Positions 1 to 21,067 of a DNA stretch of 64,000 bases are shown one piece after another (within the stretch, counting starts at the first letter, position 1; each line of letters starts with the position of its first letter). The stretch spans positions 328,026 to 392,025 of the forward strand of contig NZ_PHRF01000005.1 in NCBI RefSeq assembly GCF_004151105.1, in the 5' to 3' direction. The DNA comes from Streptomyces sp. L-9-10. Lineage in GTDB: Bacteria; Actinomycetota; Actinomycetes; Streptomycetales; Streptomycetaceae. The notes under the pieces were generated by a model, which made no database searches, was not told the DNA's origin, and worked only from the letters and a program-made list of their open reading frames with translations. The position numbers and the translations under genes are program-made.

Positions 1-1
1 G

Positions 2-325
2 ACGCTCAACGAGGCCGCCACCGTGCTGGGCGAGGGAACGGCCGACGCCGAGACCGTGGACCGCATCTTCCAGGACTGCTTCGGCCACCCGATGGGGCCG
101 CTGCGTACGGCGGACCTGATCGGGCTGGACACCGTACTCGACTCACTCGACGTGCTGCGCGAGTTCACCGGCGACGAACGCTTCCGGCCATGCGCCCTGC
201 TGGCCCGTCATGTCGCGGAAGGCAGCGTCGGCCGCAAGTCCGGCCGCGGTTTCTACCAGTACCCGGAGCAGAGGCAGCGTCCGGAACACCATCTCGTCTC
301 GCGGGGAGGAGCCAGCCATGGCTGA
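2..325 (+). CDS. 3-hydroxyacyl-CoA dehydrogenase (3-hydroxybutyryl-CoA dehydrogenase type), C-terminal part, 5' end outside window
   Basis: Only the last 107 residues are present. They match the C-terminal dimerisation domain of 3-hydroxyacyl-CoA dehydrogenases: a helical stretch with [16 protein letters not shown], then a [11 protein letters not shown] ending typical of this family. The NAD-binding Rossmann half lies off the left edge. The family oxidises 3-hydroxyacyl-CoA or makes it from 3-oxoacyl-CoA. The stop codon overlaps the start of the NRPS gene by 8 bases, so the two are probably translated together. By inference the enzyme supplies or tailors a hydroxyacyl or dicarboxylate precursor for the peptide. 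The substrate cannot be read from this fragment. Confidence 0.85.
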   Translation, partial: TLNEAATVLGEGTADAETVDRIFQDCFGHPMGPLRTADLIGLDTVLDSLDVLREFTGDERFRPCALLARHVAEGSVGRKSGRGFYQYPEQRQRPEHHLVSRGGASHG

Positions 326-3300
326 CCACCAGAGTGCGCGCACCGCAATGTCCGCCGCGGGCCGGGAGGTCTGGCGCGGCTCGCCGGACGGTCCCCGGGG
401 ACCGGGCCTGTACGCCGCGGAGGTCGTGGAGATCCACGGCGCCCTGGACGTCACGGCGTTCGAGAAGGCGCTGGCCCAGGTCGTCCAGGAGAGCGACGCG
501 CTCCGCCTGCGGCTGCCGGGGAGCGAGCCCGGTACGCGGGAGGCCCCGGCCCTGGAGTCCGCCGACAGCCTGCCGTTGCCGCTGGTGGACGTCAGTGCCG
601 AGCCCGATCCGGTGGCCGCGGCGGAGGAGTGGGTACGGGCCCAGCTCGCCCGGTCGGCCCGTCCGGCCGGGAACGCGGCGTCGGCACAGGCACTGATCCG
701 CCTCTCCGCGCACCGCTTCCACTGGTTCCACCGGCATCACCGCTCGGTGCTCGACGGCTTCGGCTGCTCACTGATCACCCGCCGGGTCGCGGAGGTCTAC
801 ACGGCGCGTGCCGAGGGCCGGCCGCTACGGGATTCCGCGCTGGTGTCACCGGCGGTGCTGCTCGCGGAGGAGGCCGAATACCGCGCGTCGGACGACCACG
901 GGCGGGATCTGGCGTTCTGGCGCGAGTATGTCGCGGGCAGGACCGAGCCGGTGACCCTGGCCGAGGAAACGGCGCCGGGCGCCGCGGGCGCCGTAGGCGC
1001 TTTTGCCGAGGCTGCCGTCGAACCCGGGCTCCCGTTCGTTCTCACCACCGCCGTCACCGACCGCGTGCGCGCGGCGGCCCGCTACAGCGGCACCCCGTCC
1101 CGGGCCGTGCTGTTGGCCGCCGTCGCGGCGTACACACACCGGATGAGCGGCGGTACGGACCTCGTGCTCGGTCTGCCGGTCGACGGACGGCCGACCCGGA
1201 TCTCCCAGCGCGTGCCGGGCGCCGCCGAGGACATCGCGGCACTGCGGCTGACGGTGCGCCCCGGTACGGGCTTCGGTCAACTCGCCCAGCGGGCGGCCCA
1301 GGAGAGCCGCCGTGTCCGCGCGCGTCAGCGGCTGCGGCACGAGGAGCTGTGCCGGGAGCTGGGACTGCCGGGCAGCCGCCCGCAACTCTACGGGCCCGTC
1401 GCCGACATCCGGACCCCCGGCCCGGAGATCCGGTTCGGCGCGCTGCCCGCCGTCACCCGCAGGGTGGGTCACGAACCCGTCCAGGATCTGCGCGTGGTGA
1501 TCGACGAGCTTCCCGGCGACAGCCGTCTGCGGATCGCTTTCGAGGGCGCCCCCGGCCGGTACACCGCTGCCCAACTGGCGGCCCACGGACAGCGTTTCGG
1601 GCGTCTGCTGTCCGCCGCCGTGGCCGCTCCCGGCCTGCCGGTCGGCACGTTCGATCTCCTGGACGCCGGCCTGCGGGCGACCGTGCGCGGCTGGACGGGG
1701 GCCGTGGAGCGGCGCCCTCAGCAGGGCACGCTCACGGAACTGCTGGAGACCGCGGCGGCCCGGCACCCCGACGCGATCGCCGTCCGGGACCGTACGACGC
1801 GGCTCACCTACGGCGAACTCCACGAGCGGGCCAACCGCCTGGCCCATCTGCTGATCCGCCGGGGGGCCGGACCCGAGCGGGTGGTGGGGCTGCTGCTGCC
1901 CCGGTCGACCGAGGCGATCGTCGCGATGCTGGCGGTGCTCAAGACCGGCGCCGCGTATCTGCCGCTCGACCCCGCCTACCCGGCTCAGCGGATCCGTTTC
2001 ATGATCGAGGACGCGCGGCCCCGGTGTGTGGTGACCGACACCGAGGGCGCCGGCCGGGACATCGAGGGCCTTCCGGGCGAGGTGCTCGTACTGGACGACG
2101 CGAGGACCGCGGACGAACTGGAGCGCTGCTCCCCGAAGCCGCCCACCGACGCGGACCGTGCCGCACCGCTGCTGCCCGCGCATCCCGCGTATGTGATCTA
2201 CACGTCGGGATCCAGCGGTACGCCGAAGGGTGTCGTCGTCGCTCATCGCGGGGTCGTGCCGCTGATCGCCTGGGTGGCCGCCGAGTTCGGCGCTCAGGCG
2301 CTCGCGCACACGCTGGCCGCCACCTCGTTCAGCTTCGATGTGTCGGTGGCCGAGATCTTCCCCGCGCTGGCCACCGGTGGCAGTGTCGAGGTGGTCGGCA
2401 ATCTGCTCTCGCTGCTCGACGGTGACCCGCCGCGCTGGTCGGGCGGGCTGCTGTGCGCGATTCCGTCCGTGTTCGCGAAGCTCATGGAGTTCGGCGGCGT
2501 GGAGCTGTCCGCGAAGACGCTCGCGATGGCCGGGGAGGCGCTCCCGGCCTCTCTCGCCTCCCGCGTGGCGCGGACCATGCCGGGCAGCAGGCTCCTCAAC
2601 GTGTACGGGCCGACCGAGGCCACCGTGTACGCCACGGCCTGGTCCTCCGACGAATCCCCGTCCGGTGAATTCTCGCCAGGCGACCCGCTGTCCGGCGACC
2701 CGCTGTCCGGCGACCCGCTGTCCGGCGACTCGCCGTCCGGCGGTGTGCCGCCCATCGGCCGTCCGCTGACGCATGTGCGGGCGTACGTACTCGACGGGGC
2801 GCTCCAGCCGGTGGAGCCGGGTCGGCGCGGTGAGCTGTATCTGGCGGGTGCCGGGCTGGCCCGCGGCTATCTGGGCAGGCCGGGACTGAGCGCGGAACGC
2901 TTCGTGGCCGATCCGTTCGGTCCGCCCGGCGGCCGTATGTACCGGACCGGTGATCTCGCCCTCTGGGGCGAGGACGGACAACTGCGTTTCCTGGGGCGGG
3001 CCGACGCGCAGGTCAAGGTCAGCGGATTCCGGATCGAGCTGGGCGAGCTGGAGACCGTACTCGCCGCGCACCCCGGGGTGGGCGAGGTCATGGCCGCGGT
3101 ACGGAAGGACGCGGCCGGTGACGCACGGCTCGTCGCCTACGCGGTGCCGGTGACCGGGGCCGGGCGTCCGGATCCGGAGACGCTGCGGGGGTGGGCCGCC
3201 GAGCGGCTGCCCGCGTATCTGGTCCCGGGTGAGATACGGCTCGCTGAGTCGCTGCCGCGCACCCCGAGCGGCAAGCTCGACCGCGAGACGGAGCCCGCCG

Positions 3301-6300
3301 TGGCGCTGGAACCCGCCGCCGTGCCGGATCCCGCCGTCGTGCCGGAGCCTGCCGCACCGGCACCGGCACCGGCACCGGCACCGGTCGCGGCACCGGAATC
3401 GGTCGCCGCGCCCGCCGAGGCCGTCGCCCCGGCCGAGCGCGCGGAGCCTGCCGAGGCTGTCGTGCCCACCGAGCCCGTCGCGCCCGCCGCCCGGACCGAG
3501 CCCGTCAGGCCGGAGCCGGCGGCTCCCGAGGCGCCCGTGGTGACGCCCGCCGCCGAAAGCCGGGTGGAGCAGGTCGCGCGGGTGTTCTCCGAGGTCCTGC
3601 GGCGGCCCGAAGTCCCCCTCGACGCCAGCTTCTTCGACCTCGGCGGCGACAGCATCATGTCGATCCAGCTGGTCAGCCGGCTGCGTCAGGCGGGTCTTGT
3701 GCTCACCCCGCAGGACATCTTCGAGTACAAGACCGTCACGGCGCTGGCCGGGGCCGCCCGTGAGACCACGCGGGCCAGGGCCGCGGGCGCCGCCTCGGGC
3801 GTCGGCGACGTACCGCTCACCCCGATCATGCGGTGGCTCCGCGAACTGGACGGCCCCGTCGACGGGTTCCATCAGGCCGTGCTGCTCCAGGTCCCCGGCG
3901 GGGTGCGTGAGGACAGGCTGGTCGCCGCCGTACAGAAACTCCTGGACCACCACGACGCCCTGCGGCTGCGGCTCGACCGGTCGTCGGCGGAGTGGCGGCT
4001 CTCGGTACGGCCGCCGGGCTCCGTGTCCGGCGCGTCGTGTGTGCGGCGGGTCGATGTCCGGGGCGTGGGTGATCTGGAGCGGGTCCTCGCGGACGAGGCA
4101 GGCCGGGCGAAGGGACAACTGGACGTCCAGGCGGGCGTGATGGTGCGTTTCGTCTGGTTCGACGCGGGGGACGACGCACCCGGCCGGCTGCTGTTCATGG
4201 CGCACCACCTGGCCTGTGACGGGGTGTCGTGGCGGATCATGGTGCCCGATCTGGTCGGGGCGTACCAGGATCTCGAAGCGGGCCGGGTTCCCGAGCTGCG
4301 CCCGGTGGAGACATCGCTGCGGCACTGGAGCCGCGCGCTGTCCGCGCAGGCACGCGAGGAGCGCCGTACGTCCGAACTGCCGCTGTGGACAGACATATTG
4401 TCCGCGCAGGGGCCCCGGCTGGCGAAGCGGCCGCTGGACCCGGCCGTGGACACCACGGGCCGCGCCCGTTCCCGCGCCGTGACATACGGCGCCGACCGTG
4501 CCCGGCATCTGTTCAGCACCATCCCGGCGGCGTTCCACTGCGAGATCAACGATGTGCTGCTGACCGCCCTGGCGCTGGCGGTACAGCGCTGTGTCGGCAG
4601 TGAGCGGGATGTGGTGATCGATGTGGAGGGCCACGGCCGTGAGCCGGTCGTCCCCGACGCCGATCTGTCGCGTACGGCCGGCTGGTTCACCAGCATGTAC
4701 CCGATACGGCTCGCGCCCGGCGGCGCCGACGCCCCGGGCCGGCGCGACTCCCGCCAGGAACTGGGCCGGGCGCTGCGGCGGGTGAAGGAGCAGTTGCGGG
4801 CGATTCCGGACAAGGGCATCGGCTTCGGTCTGCTGCGCTTCCTGAACCCGGAGACCTCGGGCGCGCTGGCCGCGGCCCCGCCACGCGAGATCGGGTTCAA
4901 CTACTTCGGACGGTTCCTGCTGCCCGCCGCGTCGGGGGAACAGGACTGGGGGCCGGCGCCGGAGACGGGCATGACCGCGGGGGCCGACGCGGACATGCCG
5001 CTGGCCCACCCGCTGGAGATCACCGCGCTGACCCAGGACACGGCGCGGGGACCGGAACTCGGCGTCAGTTTCACCTGGCCCGAGGGCATTCTCGACGAGC
5101 GGCTGGTCGATGAGCTGGCCGACGCCTGGTTCGAGATCCTGGACGCGCTGGCGGCGCACGCCGCGGAGCCCGGAGCGGGCGGCCGTACGCCGTCCGACTT
5201 CCCGCTGGTGAACCTCAGCCAGGACGAGGTCGAGCGGCTGGAGCGCGACTATCCCGGCCTGGAGGAGATCCTTCCGCTGTCACCCCTCCAGCAGGGGCTC
5301 CTGTACCACGTCCTGGTCAGCGGACTGGGCGCGGACGCTGACACGGATACGGACGCTGACGCCGATACGTACGAGGGCGCGCGGGAGCGTGCGGATGAGG
5401 CGGACGCGCCGGCCGGTGAGCACAACGTCTACACCGTGCAGGTGTGGCTGGAACTCGTCGGTGATCTGGACCCCGACCGGCTGCGCGCCGCGGGCCGGGC
5501 GCTGCTGCGGCGTCACACCAACCTGAGCGCCGCCTTCGTCCACGAGGGCCTGGCCGAGCCGGTCCAGGTGTTCGGGGCCGCGGCCGAACTGCCCTGGCGG
5601 GAGGAGGATCTGAGCGCGCTCGCGGAGGACGGGCGCGAGACGGAGATCGACCGGCTGCTGGGGCTTGAGCGCAACCGCCGCTTCACCCCGACCGCCCCGC
5701 CGATGATGCGGCTGATGCTGATCCGGTTGGCGGACAACCGTCACCGGGTCGTCCTGACGACCCATCACATTCTGATGGACGGCTGGTCGTTGCCCATCGT
5801 GCTGCGAGAGCTGTTCGCCCTCTACCGCGAGGCGGGCGCCGAGGGCTCCGGCACGGCCACGGTTCTCCCGGCCGGTCATTCCGCTGCCGAGGATCTGCCG
5901 GCCACCACCCCCTTCCGCGAGTACCTGTCGTGGCTCGGCCGCGTCGACGGCACGGAGGCGGAGGGCGCGTGGCGGGAGGCGCTGTCGGGGCTGACCGCGT
6001 CGACCCGGGTCGCGCTGGAGGAGGGTACGGCGGAGCCGATGGCGCCGCGCAACGTCACCGTCGAGCTGAGCGCGGAGACGACCGTGGCTCTCGTCGACAT
6101 GGCCCGCCGCCACGGCGTGACGACCAACACCGTCCTCCAGGCGGGCTGGGGCATCCTGATGGGCCAGGAGACCGGCAACACCGATGTGGTGTTCGGCTCC
6201 GTGGTCTCGGGGCGGCCCGCCGAACTCGCCGGTGTGGAAACGATGGTGGGGCTCTTCATCAACACCGTACCGACACGGGTCCGGCTGGAGCCGGCGGAGT

Positions 6301-7606
6301 CGCTGGGCGCGCTGCTGGTCAGGCTCCAGCGGGAGCAGGCCCGGCTGCTGCCGTACCACCACATCAGTCTCGGTGAGATCCGGCGGATCACGGACGTGGG
6401 GAACCCCTTCGACACGGTGATGGCGTTCGAGAACTACCCCCTCGACACGGAGGAGCTGGCGGAACCCGCCCCCGGTCTGAAGCTGGCGCGGGCCTACGGC
6501 GACGACGCTCCGCACTTCCCGCTGAACCTGGTGGTGTCCGCCCGGGGCGAGCGGCTGCTGCTGCGGTTCGACTACCGTCCGCATCTGATGGAGCGCGAGC
6601 GCGTGGCATCGCTCGCGGACCGGTTCGTCCGGCTGCTGACGACGGCGGCGACCGAGCCCACCCGGAGCGTCGGCGGCTTCATGGCACGCGGCGCGACGGC
6701 GGCCGGGGCGGCCGGCGAGACCGCTGCCGGGCATGCCGGGACGGCGGCCGAGGTGCTGCTCGCGGGCACACAGCGGGCCCCGGAGAGCGGAATCGGCGTG
6801 CTGCTGCCGCTGCGTGAGTCGGGTGACAGGCCGCCGCTGTTCTGTGTCCACCCGGCGGCCGGAATAGCATGGTCGTACGCCGGTCTCTCCGGGCCGCTGG
6901 GCACGGACCAGCCGGTGTACGGCCTTCAGGCGCGGGGGCTCGACGGCGAAGAGGTACTGCCCGCGTCCGTTCAGGAGATGGCGGCGGACTACGTCGATCA
7001 CATCCGGTCCGTGCAGCCCACCGGCCCGTACCAGCTGCTGGGCTGGTCGTTCGGCGGGCTGGTGGCGCACGAGATGGCGGTACAGCTCCAGCTGAGCGGG
7101 GAGGAGGTCGGTCTCCTGGCGGTTCTGGATGCCTATCCCGCGGACCGGGAGAAGGACAGCGCGAGTCTGCCGACGGCGCGGGTGACCGGCGGGGATGTGC
7201 TGGCGATGGTGCTGGAGTTCTTCGGCTACGACCCCGCCGGCTGGGCGGGCGAGTCGCTGACCTATCCCCGGTTCGTGGAGATCGCCCGAGAACAGACGGG
7301 GCTGCTGGCCTCGTTCGACGAGCAGCGGGTCGCGGCGGTCGCCCGGATCTTCGCCAACAACTCGGCGCTCTCGTATGCCCACAAGCCGGGCCGGTTCACC
7401 GGCGACCCACTGGTCTTCACCGCCCGGGAGACCTCCCCGGAGGTCGCCCGTGACCTGTGGCGGCCGCTGGTGGACGCCGGCGGAGTGGAGATACTGCCCA
7501 TCGACTGCACCCATGGTGAGCTGGGGCGGCCCGGCCCGCTGGGCGATGTCGCCCAGGTGCTCTCCCAGCGGCTGAAGGCCCGTCCGGCCACACCGGGGAA
7601 CGTCGT

Positions 7607-7610
<4 letters not shown>
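318..7610 (+). CDS. Non-ribosomal peptide synthetase, C-A-PCP-E-C-TE, 2430 aa
   Basis: The ATG at 318 follows a GGAGGA ribosome site at 304-309. Domains: an EntF-like condensation domain (about 1-450, HHRSVLDG at 140-146); an adenylation domain (about 470-990, [11 protein letters not shown] near 628); a Pro/Ala-rich linker (about 992-1076); a carrier domain (GGDSI, phosphopantetheine Ser 1112); an epimerisation domain (about 1165-1615, HHLACDG from 1296); a second condensation domain (about 1653-2110, HHILMDG from 1816); and a type I thioesterase (about 2160-2430, GWSFGG, Ser 2244). The adenylation pocket reads D-V-A-C-A-A-V-V-Y-K, which I cannot assign; the small residues suggest a bulky, perhaps aromatic, side chain (inference). 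The epimerase predicts a D-residue. The thioesterase directly follows a condensation domain with no A or carrier domain between them, which is unusual. A 15-base tandem repeat codes (SGDPL)n near 2690-2745 inside the A domain. Confidence 0.95.
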
Positions 7611-17383
<9,773 letters not shown>

Positions 17384-17483
17384 CCACCCGTCCCCAGACC
17401 GCTCGATCTCTGACCGCCCGATCCCTGAACTCCCGCCCCGTTCCCCGGCCTTCGCCCCGCTCCCGTGAGAGGAATGATCTGTT

Positions 17484-17702
17484 GTGAGCACGAACCCCTT
17501 CGACGACACGGACGGTGTCTTCCATGTCCTGGTCAACGACGAGGGCCAGCATTCCCTGTGGCCCTCCTTCAGTCCGGTCCCGGCGGGCTGGACGGCGGCG
17601 CTGAGCGAGGTGGACCGTCAAACCGCCATCGACTTCGTCAACGAGAACTGGACCGACATGCGTCCGCGCACCTTGCGAGAGACATCGGACACCCCGGCCT
17701 GA
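17484..17702 (+). CDS. MbtH-like protein, NRPS adenylation partner
   Basis: A 72-residue protein starting with NPFDD and carrying the family pattern FHVLVNDEGQHSLWPSF, PAGW and NENWTDMRP. The three conserved tryptophans are at 26, 36 and 56. MbtH-like proteins bind the A domain and are needed for folding or activity of many actinobacterial NRPSs. The GTG at 17484 follows a GAGAGGA ribosome site. It lies 100 bases after the second synthetase on the same strand and is almost certainly its partner. The 100-base gap contains only C-rich sequence resembling the proline-rich tail of the NRPS. Confidence 0.95.
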   Translation: MSTNPFDDTDGVFHVLVNDEGQHSLWPSFSPVPAGWTAALSEVDRQTAIDFVNENWTDMRPRTLRETSDTPA

Positions 17703-17811
17703 ACCCGATGGCGATAACGGGACATCGGATGGTACTGCTGAGGGTGGGGCCGACATCGGCCCGTGACTGACGGATCGTCCGTCTGCCGGAAGCGCCCCCG
17801 CTTCTGGGAAT

Positions 17812-18672
17812 GTGCGAGGGGTGTACCTGCCGGTGACACTGTGGAAGCGCCATGGCCTGCTGTTCGGTGCCGGAATCCTGTGCATCGCGGTGAACGTCCA
17901 AGGCATCGGACCGTTGTGGTACATGGGCGTCGCGCTGCTCGCGGTCGGGCTGTTCCTGCGTTGGGCCCTGGTACGGGCCCAACGCCCGCCCGGGGCCCGG
18001 CGGCCCGTGCTGGTCCGGTTGCCCGCCACCGGCCGGTGGACGGCGCTCAACGGGCCTGCCACGAAAGTCCCGAGCCATACGCACAGCCATGCCCAGACCT
18101 TTGCCATCGACCTGATCCACAACCCGCCGCGGGCCGACGCGGACACATCGCCCGCACCGCCCCCCAACTGGTGGTGGCCCCTCGGCCGGCGTCCGCGTTC
18201 CTACCCGTCCTTCGGCAGGCCCCTCCTCGCCCCGGCCGACGGAGTGGTCGTCGCGGAGGCGAGCCGCCAGCGTGACCACCTCACCCGGACGTCACTGCCC
18301 GGCATGGCCTTCCTCTACCTGGAGGCCTTTGTGCGGATCATGGGATGGCCGTGCCATCTGCTGGGGAACTACCTCGTGCTGGATATCGGTGACGGTGTGT
18401 ACGCGGTCTACGCGCATCTGCGGCGCGGCTCCCTCCGAGTGGGCGTGGGCGACCGCGTCACGGCGGGGCAGGAGCTCGCGGAGTGCGGGAACTCCGGCAA
18501 CTCGTCCGAGCCGCATCTGCACTTCCAGCTGATGGACGGCCCGGACGTGATGACCGCGCGAGGCGTGCCGTTCGAGTGGCGCTACCACGATGACGAGGGG
18601 AACGAACACCGCGGCGTGCCGGAGGACTTGACCCACTTCTCCTCGGACCGGCCGGTCGCGCTGAGCGACTGA
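17812..18672 (+). CDS. M23-family metallopeptidase with N-terminal membrane segments
   Basis: The C-terminal half has the lysostaphin-type fold signature: a GNYLVLDIGDGVYAVYAHL strand pair, a GDRVTAGQELAECGNSGNS turn and the zinc-ligand HLHF near residue 240. The N-terminal 50 residues hold two hydrophobic helices, so the enzyme is probably membrane-anchored facing the wall. Known members cut peptidoglycan cross-bridges or act as M23-fold scaffolds. The GTG at 17812 is used; in-frame GTG codons at 17821 and 17833 are alternatives because no clear ribosome site decides between them. It follows the NRPS operon on the same strand but shows no evident biosynthetic role. Confidence 0.8.
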   Translation: MRGVYLPVTLWKRHGLLFGAGILCIAVNVQGIGPLWYMGVALLAVGLFLRWALVRAQRPPGARRPVLVRLPATGRWTALNGPATKVPSHTHSHAQTFAIDLIHNPPRADADTSPAPPPNWWWPLGRRPRSYPSFGRPLLAPADGVVVAEASRQRDHLTRTSLPGMAFLYLEAFVRIMGWPCHLLGNYLVLDIGDGVYAVYAHLRRGSLRVGVGDRVTAGQELAECGNSGNSSEPHLHFQLMDGPDVMTARGVPFEWRYHDDEGNEHRGVPEDLTHFSSDRPVALSD

Positions 18673-18828
18673 GACTCCGGAGATCACCGGAGAATCACCG
18701 GAGATCCCCGGGCGGAGGACGAGCACGCGTGCGTGCGTGAACGGGTCATCGGACACGGATTCGACGCGGTTGCCTCAAGATCGCATAACGCGGGCAACGC
18801 CACGGTGAACATCCTGATCCATATCAGC

Positions 18829-20094
18829 ATGAAGATTTCTTTCCTCATACACAACGCCTATGGGATAGGAGGGACCATCACCACGACGTACAACATGGCC
18901 GGCGCGCTGGCCGAGCGGCACGAAGTGGAAATCGTCTCCGTGTTCCGGCACCGGGAGAGCCCGAACCTGACCCCGGATCCGCGCATACGGCTGCGCCCGC
19001 TCGTGGACCTGCGGCAGGAGAGCGAACATCCGCTGTATCCGAACCCGGCGAAGGTGTTCCCCGCGTACGAGTACCGCTACGGGCAGTACAGCGAGCTCAC
19101 CGACCAGCGGATCGGGGAGTTCCTGCGGACGACGGACGCCGATGTCGTGGTGGGCACGCGGCCGGGCCTGAATGTGCACATCGCCCTCCAGGCTCCGGCC
19201 CGGACCGTCCGGGTGGGGCAGGAACATCTCACCCTGGACAACCATCCGCCGAGACTGCGCCGCGTACTGCGCCGCGTCTATCCGCGTCTGGACGCCCTGA
19301 CCACGGTCACCCACGCCGACGCCGCCGCGTACCGCAAGAAGATGTGGCTGCCGGGCGTCCGCGTGGAAGCGCTGCCCAACAGCGTCCCCGACCCGTCGCT
19401 CCCGCCCTCGGACGGCACCGCCCCCGTGGTGGTGGCCGCGGGGCGGCTGGTCCGGGTGAAACGGTACGACCTGCTCATCGAGGCGTTCGCGGCAGTGGTG
19501 GCCGAGCGCCCCGACTGGCAGTTACGCGTCTACGGCAAGGGCGAGGAGCACGGCCGCCTCAGACGGCTCATCGAGGAACTGGGCCTGTACGACAACGTTT
19601 TCCTGATGGGCGCCGCGACTCCGATGGAGGCCGAGTGGACCAAGGGCTCGATCGCCGCCGCGACGTCGAACTTCGAGCCCTTCGGCATGACGATCGTCGA
19701 GGCGATGCGCTGCGGTCTTCCCGTCGTCAGCACCGACTGTCCGCACGGTCCGGCCGAGATCATCGCGGACGGCGCGGACGGCAGGCTGGTGCCCGTCGGC
19801 GACCGTGAAGCGCTCTCGGCCGCCCTGCTCGACCTCGTACGTGACGACGAGGCACGCCGTCGGATGGGGCGCACGGCGCTGAAGAACTCGGAGCGGTATG
19901 CCCCCGGGCCGATTGTGAGACAGGCCGAGGAACTGTTCGACGCGCTGGCGTCGGCGAGGGCGGCCGGCCGCGCTCCCGCCGCGCGCACCGCCGGCATCGA
20001 CCGCGCTCTGGTGACCGGCGGCTACGCGGCCCGCGACGCCGCCTACTCGGCGGCCAGCACCATCCTCAAGTCCGTACGGAAGGCAAAGCGATGA
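18829..20094 (+). CDS. GT4-family glycosyltransferase with a TTA codon
   Basis: A 421-residue GT-B protein. It opens with MKISFLIHNAYGIGGT, and the C-terminal half has the GT4 EX7E-type motif within NFEPFGMTIVEAM, followed by GLPVVSTDCPHGPAEII. Such enzymes transfer a sugar from a nucleotide-sugar donor, often during cell-surface glycan synthesis; the donor cannot be read here. ATG at 18829 is chosen because it begins the Rossmann strand; an in-frame GTG at 18805 is possible and neither has a strong ribosome site. Leu at 19522-19524 is TTA, rare in Streptomyces and decoded by the developmentally regulated bldA tRNA, so expression may depend on development. It overlaps the next gene by ATGA. 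Confidence 0.87.
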   Translation: MKISFLIHNAYGIGGTITTTYNMAGALAERHEVEIVSVFRHRESPNLTPDPRIRLRPLVDLRQESEHPLYPNPAKVFPAYEYRYGQYSELTDQRIGEFLRTTDADVVVGTRPGLNVHIALQAPARTVRVGQEHLTLDNHPPRLRRVLRRVYPRLDALTTVTHADAAAYRKKMWLPGVRVEALPNSVPDPSLPPSDGTAPVVVAAGRLVRVKRYDLLIEAFAAVVAERPDWQLRVYGKGEEHGRLRRLIEELGLYDNVFLMGAATPMEAEWTKGSIAAATSNFEPFGMTIVEAMRCGLPVVSTDCPHGPAEIIADGADGRLVPVGDREALSAALLDLVRDDEARRRMGRTALKNSERYAPGPIVRQAEELFDALASARAAGRAPAARTAGIDRALVTGGYAARDAAYSAASTILKSVRKAKR

Positions 20095-20996
20095 GCCCGG
20101 ACCGCGACGGTGGCCACCGCGACGGCGGAAGCCACGGCGACGGAAGCCCGCGCGAGGAAGGGCCCGGCGCCGGGAGGCCGCGCCCTCGTGCCGACTGCAC
20201 GGTGGACGGGGAGAACCGGATCGTCGTACGGCTCACCTCCCCGCCCGGCCCGAAAGCCCCGGACTCCCGGCCCCGGCTGCTGCTGCGTCTGCGTCCGCCG
20301 AAGGGACAACCCGAACAGGTCAGGCGCGTGTTCGAGCTGGAACCGGCCCCCGGCCAGGACCGCTGGCAGGCGACCATCGACCCGGCGCCCGCCTTCGAGG
20401 AAGGCCGGTGGGACGCCTACGTACTCCTCTCGCCCGACGAACCGCGCCTGCGGCTCCTCCCCGGCGTCCGCGACCTGCGGGCCCTGGTGACGGGCCGTGC
20501 TCACGACAGCACGCACTCACCCGTGGCGGTCCGGATCCCGTACGCCACCCTGGACGGCTACTTCGCCGTACGCTCCTGGCTGCGCCCCACACACGCGGAG
20601 GCGGACCGTATCCGTGTCGCCGACGGCGCGGCCACGGTACGGGGCCGACTCTTCGGCGCCGGACTGGACACCGGGGCGGCGGCACTGCTGCGCCGCCGGG
20701 GGAGGGGCGGCCCCACTCGCGAGGTGGAGTTGACCGCCGAGAGCGATCACGCCTTCTCCTTCACCGTCGGCTACCGCGACCTGCTGAGCACACCGGGCGG
20801 CGCGGGCCCGGCGGTGTGGGACGTGTTCGCACGCCCGACCGCCGGCGCACCCCTGATCCGGATGGCGCGGCTCCTGGACGACCTCGCGGACCGCAAGAAG
20901 GTCTTCGTGTATCCGGATACGGCAGTCGACGGCCTGACGGCGCGGCCCTACTACACGGTCGACAACGACCTGTCGGTGGAGATCACGCCAGGCTGA
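20091..20996 (+). CDS. Conserved protein of unknown function coupled to glycosyltransferase
   Basis: A 301-residue protein translated through a 4-base ATGA overlap with the glycosyltransferase. The first 35 residues are a low-complexity Gly/Asp/Arg-rich tail. The rest alternates beta-like segments (ENRIVVRLTSP, GRWDAYVLLSP, ATVRGRLFGAGL), ending in YYTVDNDLSVEI. It has no transmembrane helix and no catalytic motif I recognise. The tight overlap argues that it works with the glycosyltransferase on the same surface polymer, perhaps as a structural or accessory beta-sandwich protein. That role is inference. Confidence 0.7.
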   Translation: MSPDRDGGHRDGGSHGDGSPREEGPGAGRPRPRADCTVDGENRIVVRLTSPPGPKAPDSRPRLLLRLRPPKGQPEQVRRVFELEPAPGQDRWQATIDPAPAFEEGRWDAYVLLSPDEPRLRLLPGVRDLRALVTGRAHDSTHSPVAVRIPYATLDGYFAVRSWLRPTHAEADRIRVADGAATVRGRLFGAGLDTGAAALLRRRGRGGPTREVELTAESDHAFSFTVGYRDLLSTPGGAGPAVWDVFARPTAGAPLIRMARLLDDLADRKKVFVYPDTAVDGLTARPYYTVDNDLSVEITPG

Positions 20997-21067
20997 CGGG
21001 GCGGCCCCCGGGGGCAGCGGCTCGGAAAGGCCGCTCAGCGGGAGCCGTTCCACGTCCGTGGCCGCGC

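Noticed and set aside
846..5159. Very long open frame (1437 codons) on the minus strand opposite the first NRPS
   Set aside because: High GC causes long antisense frames. The translated protein has no domain, is Arg/Gly/Pro-rich, and the plus strand carries all NRPS motifs.
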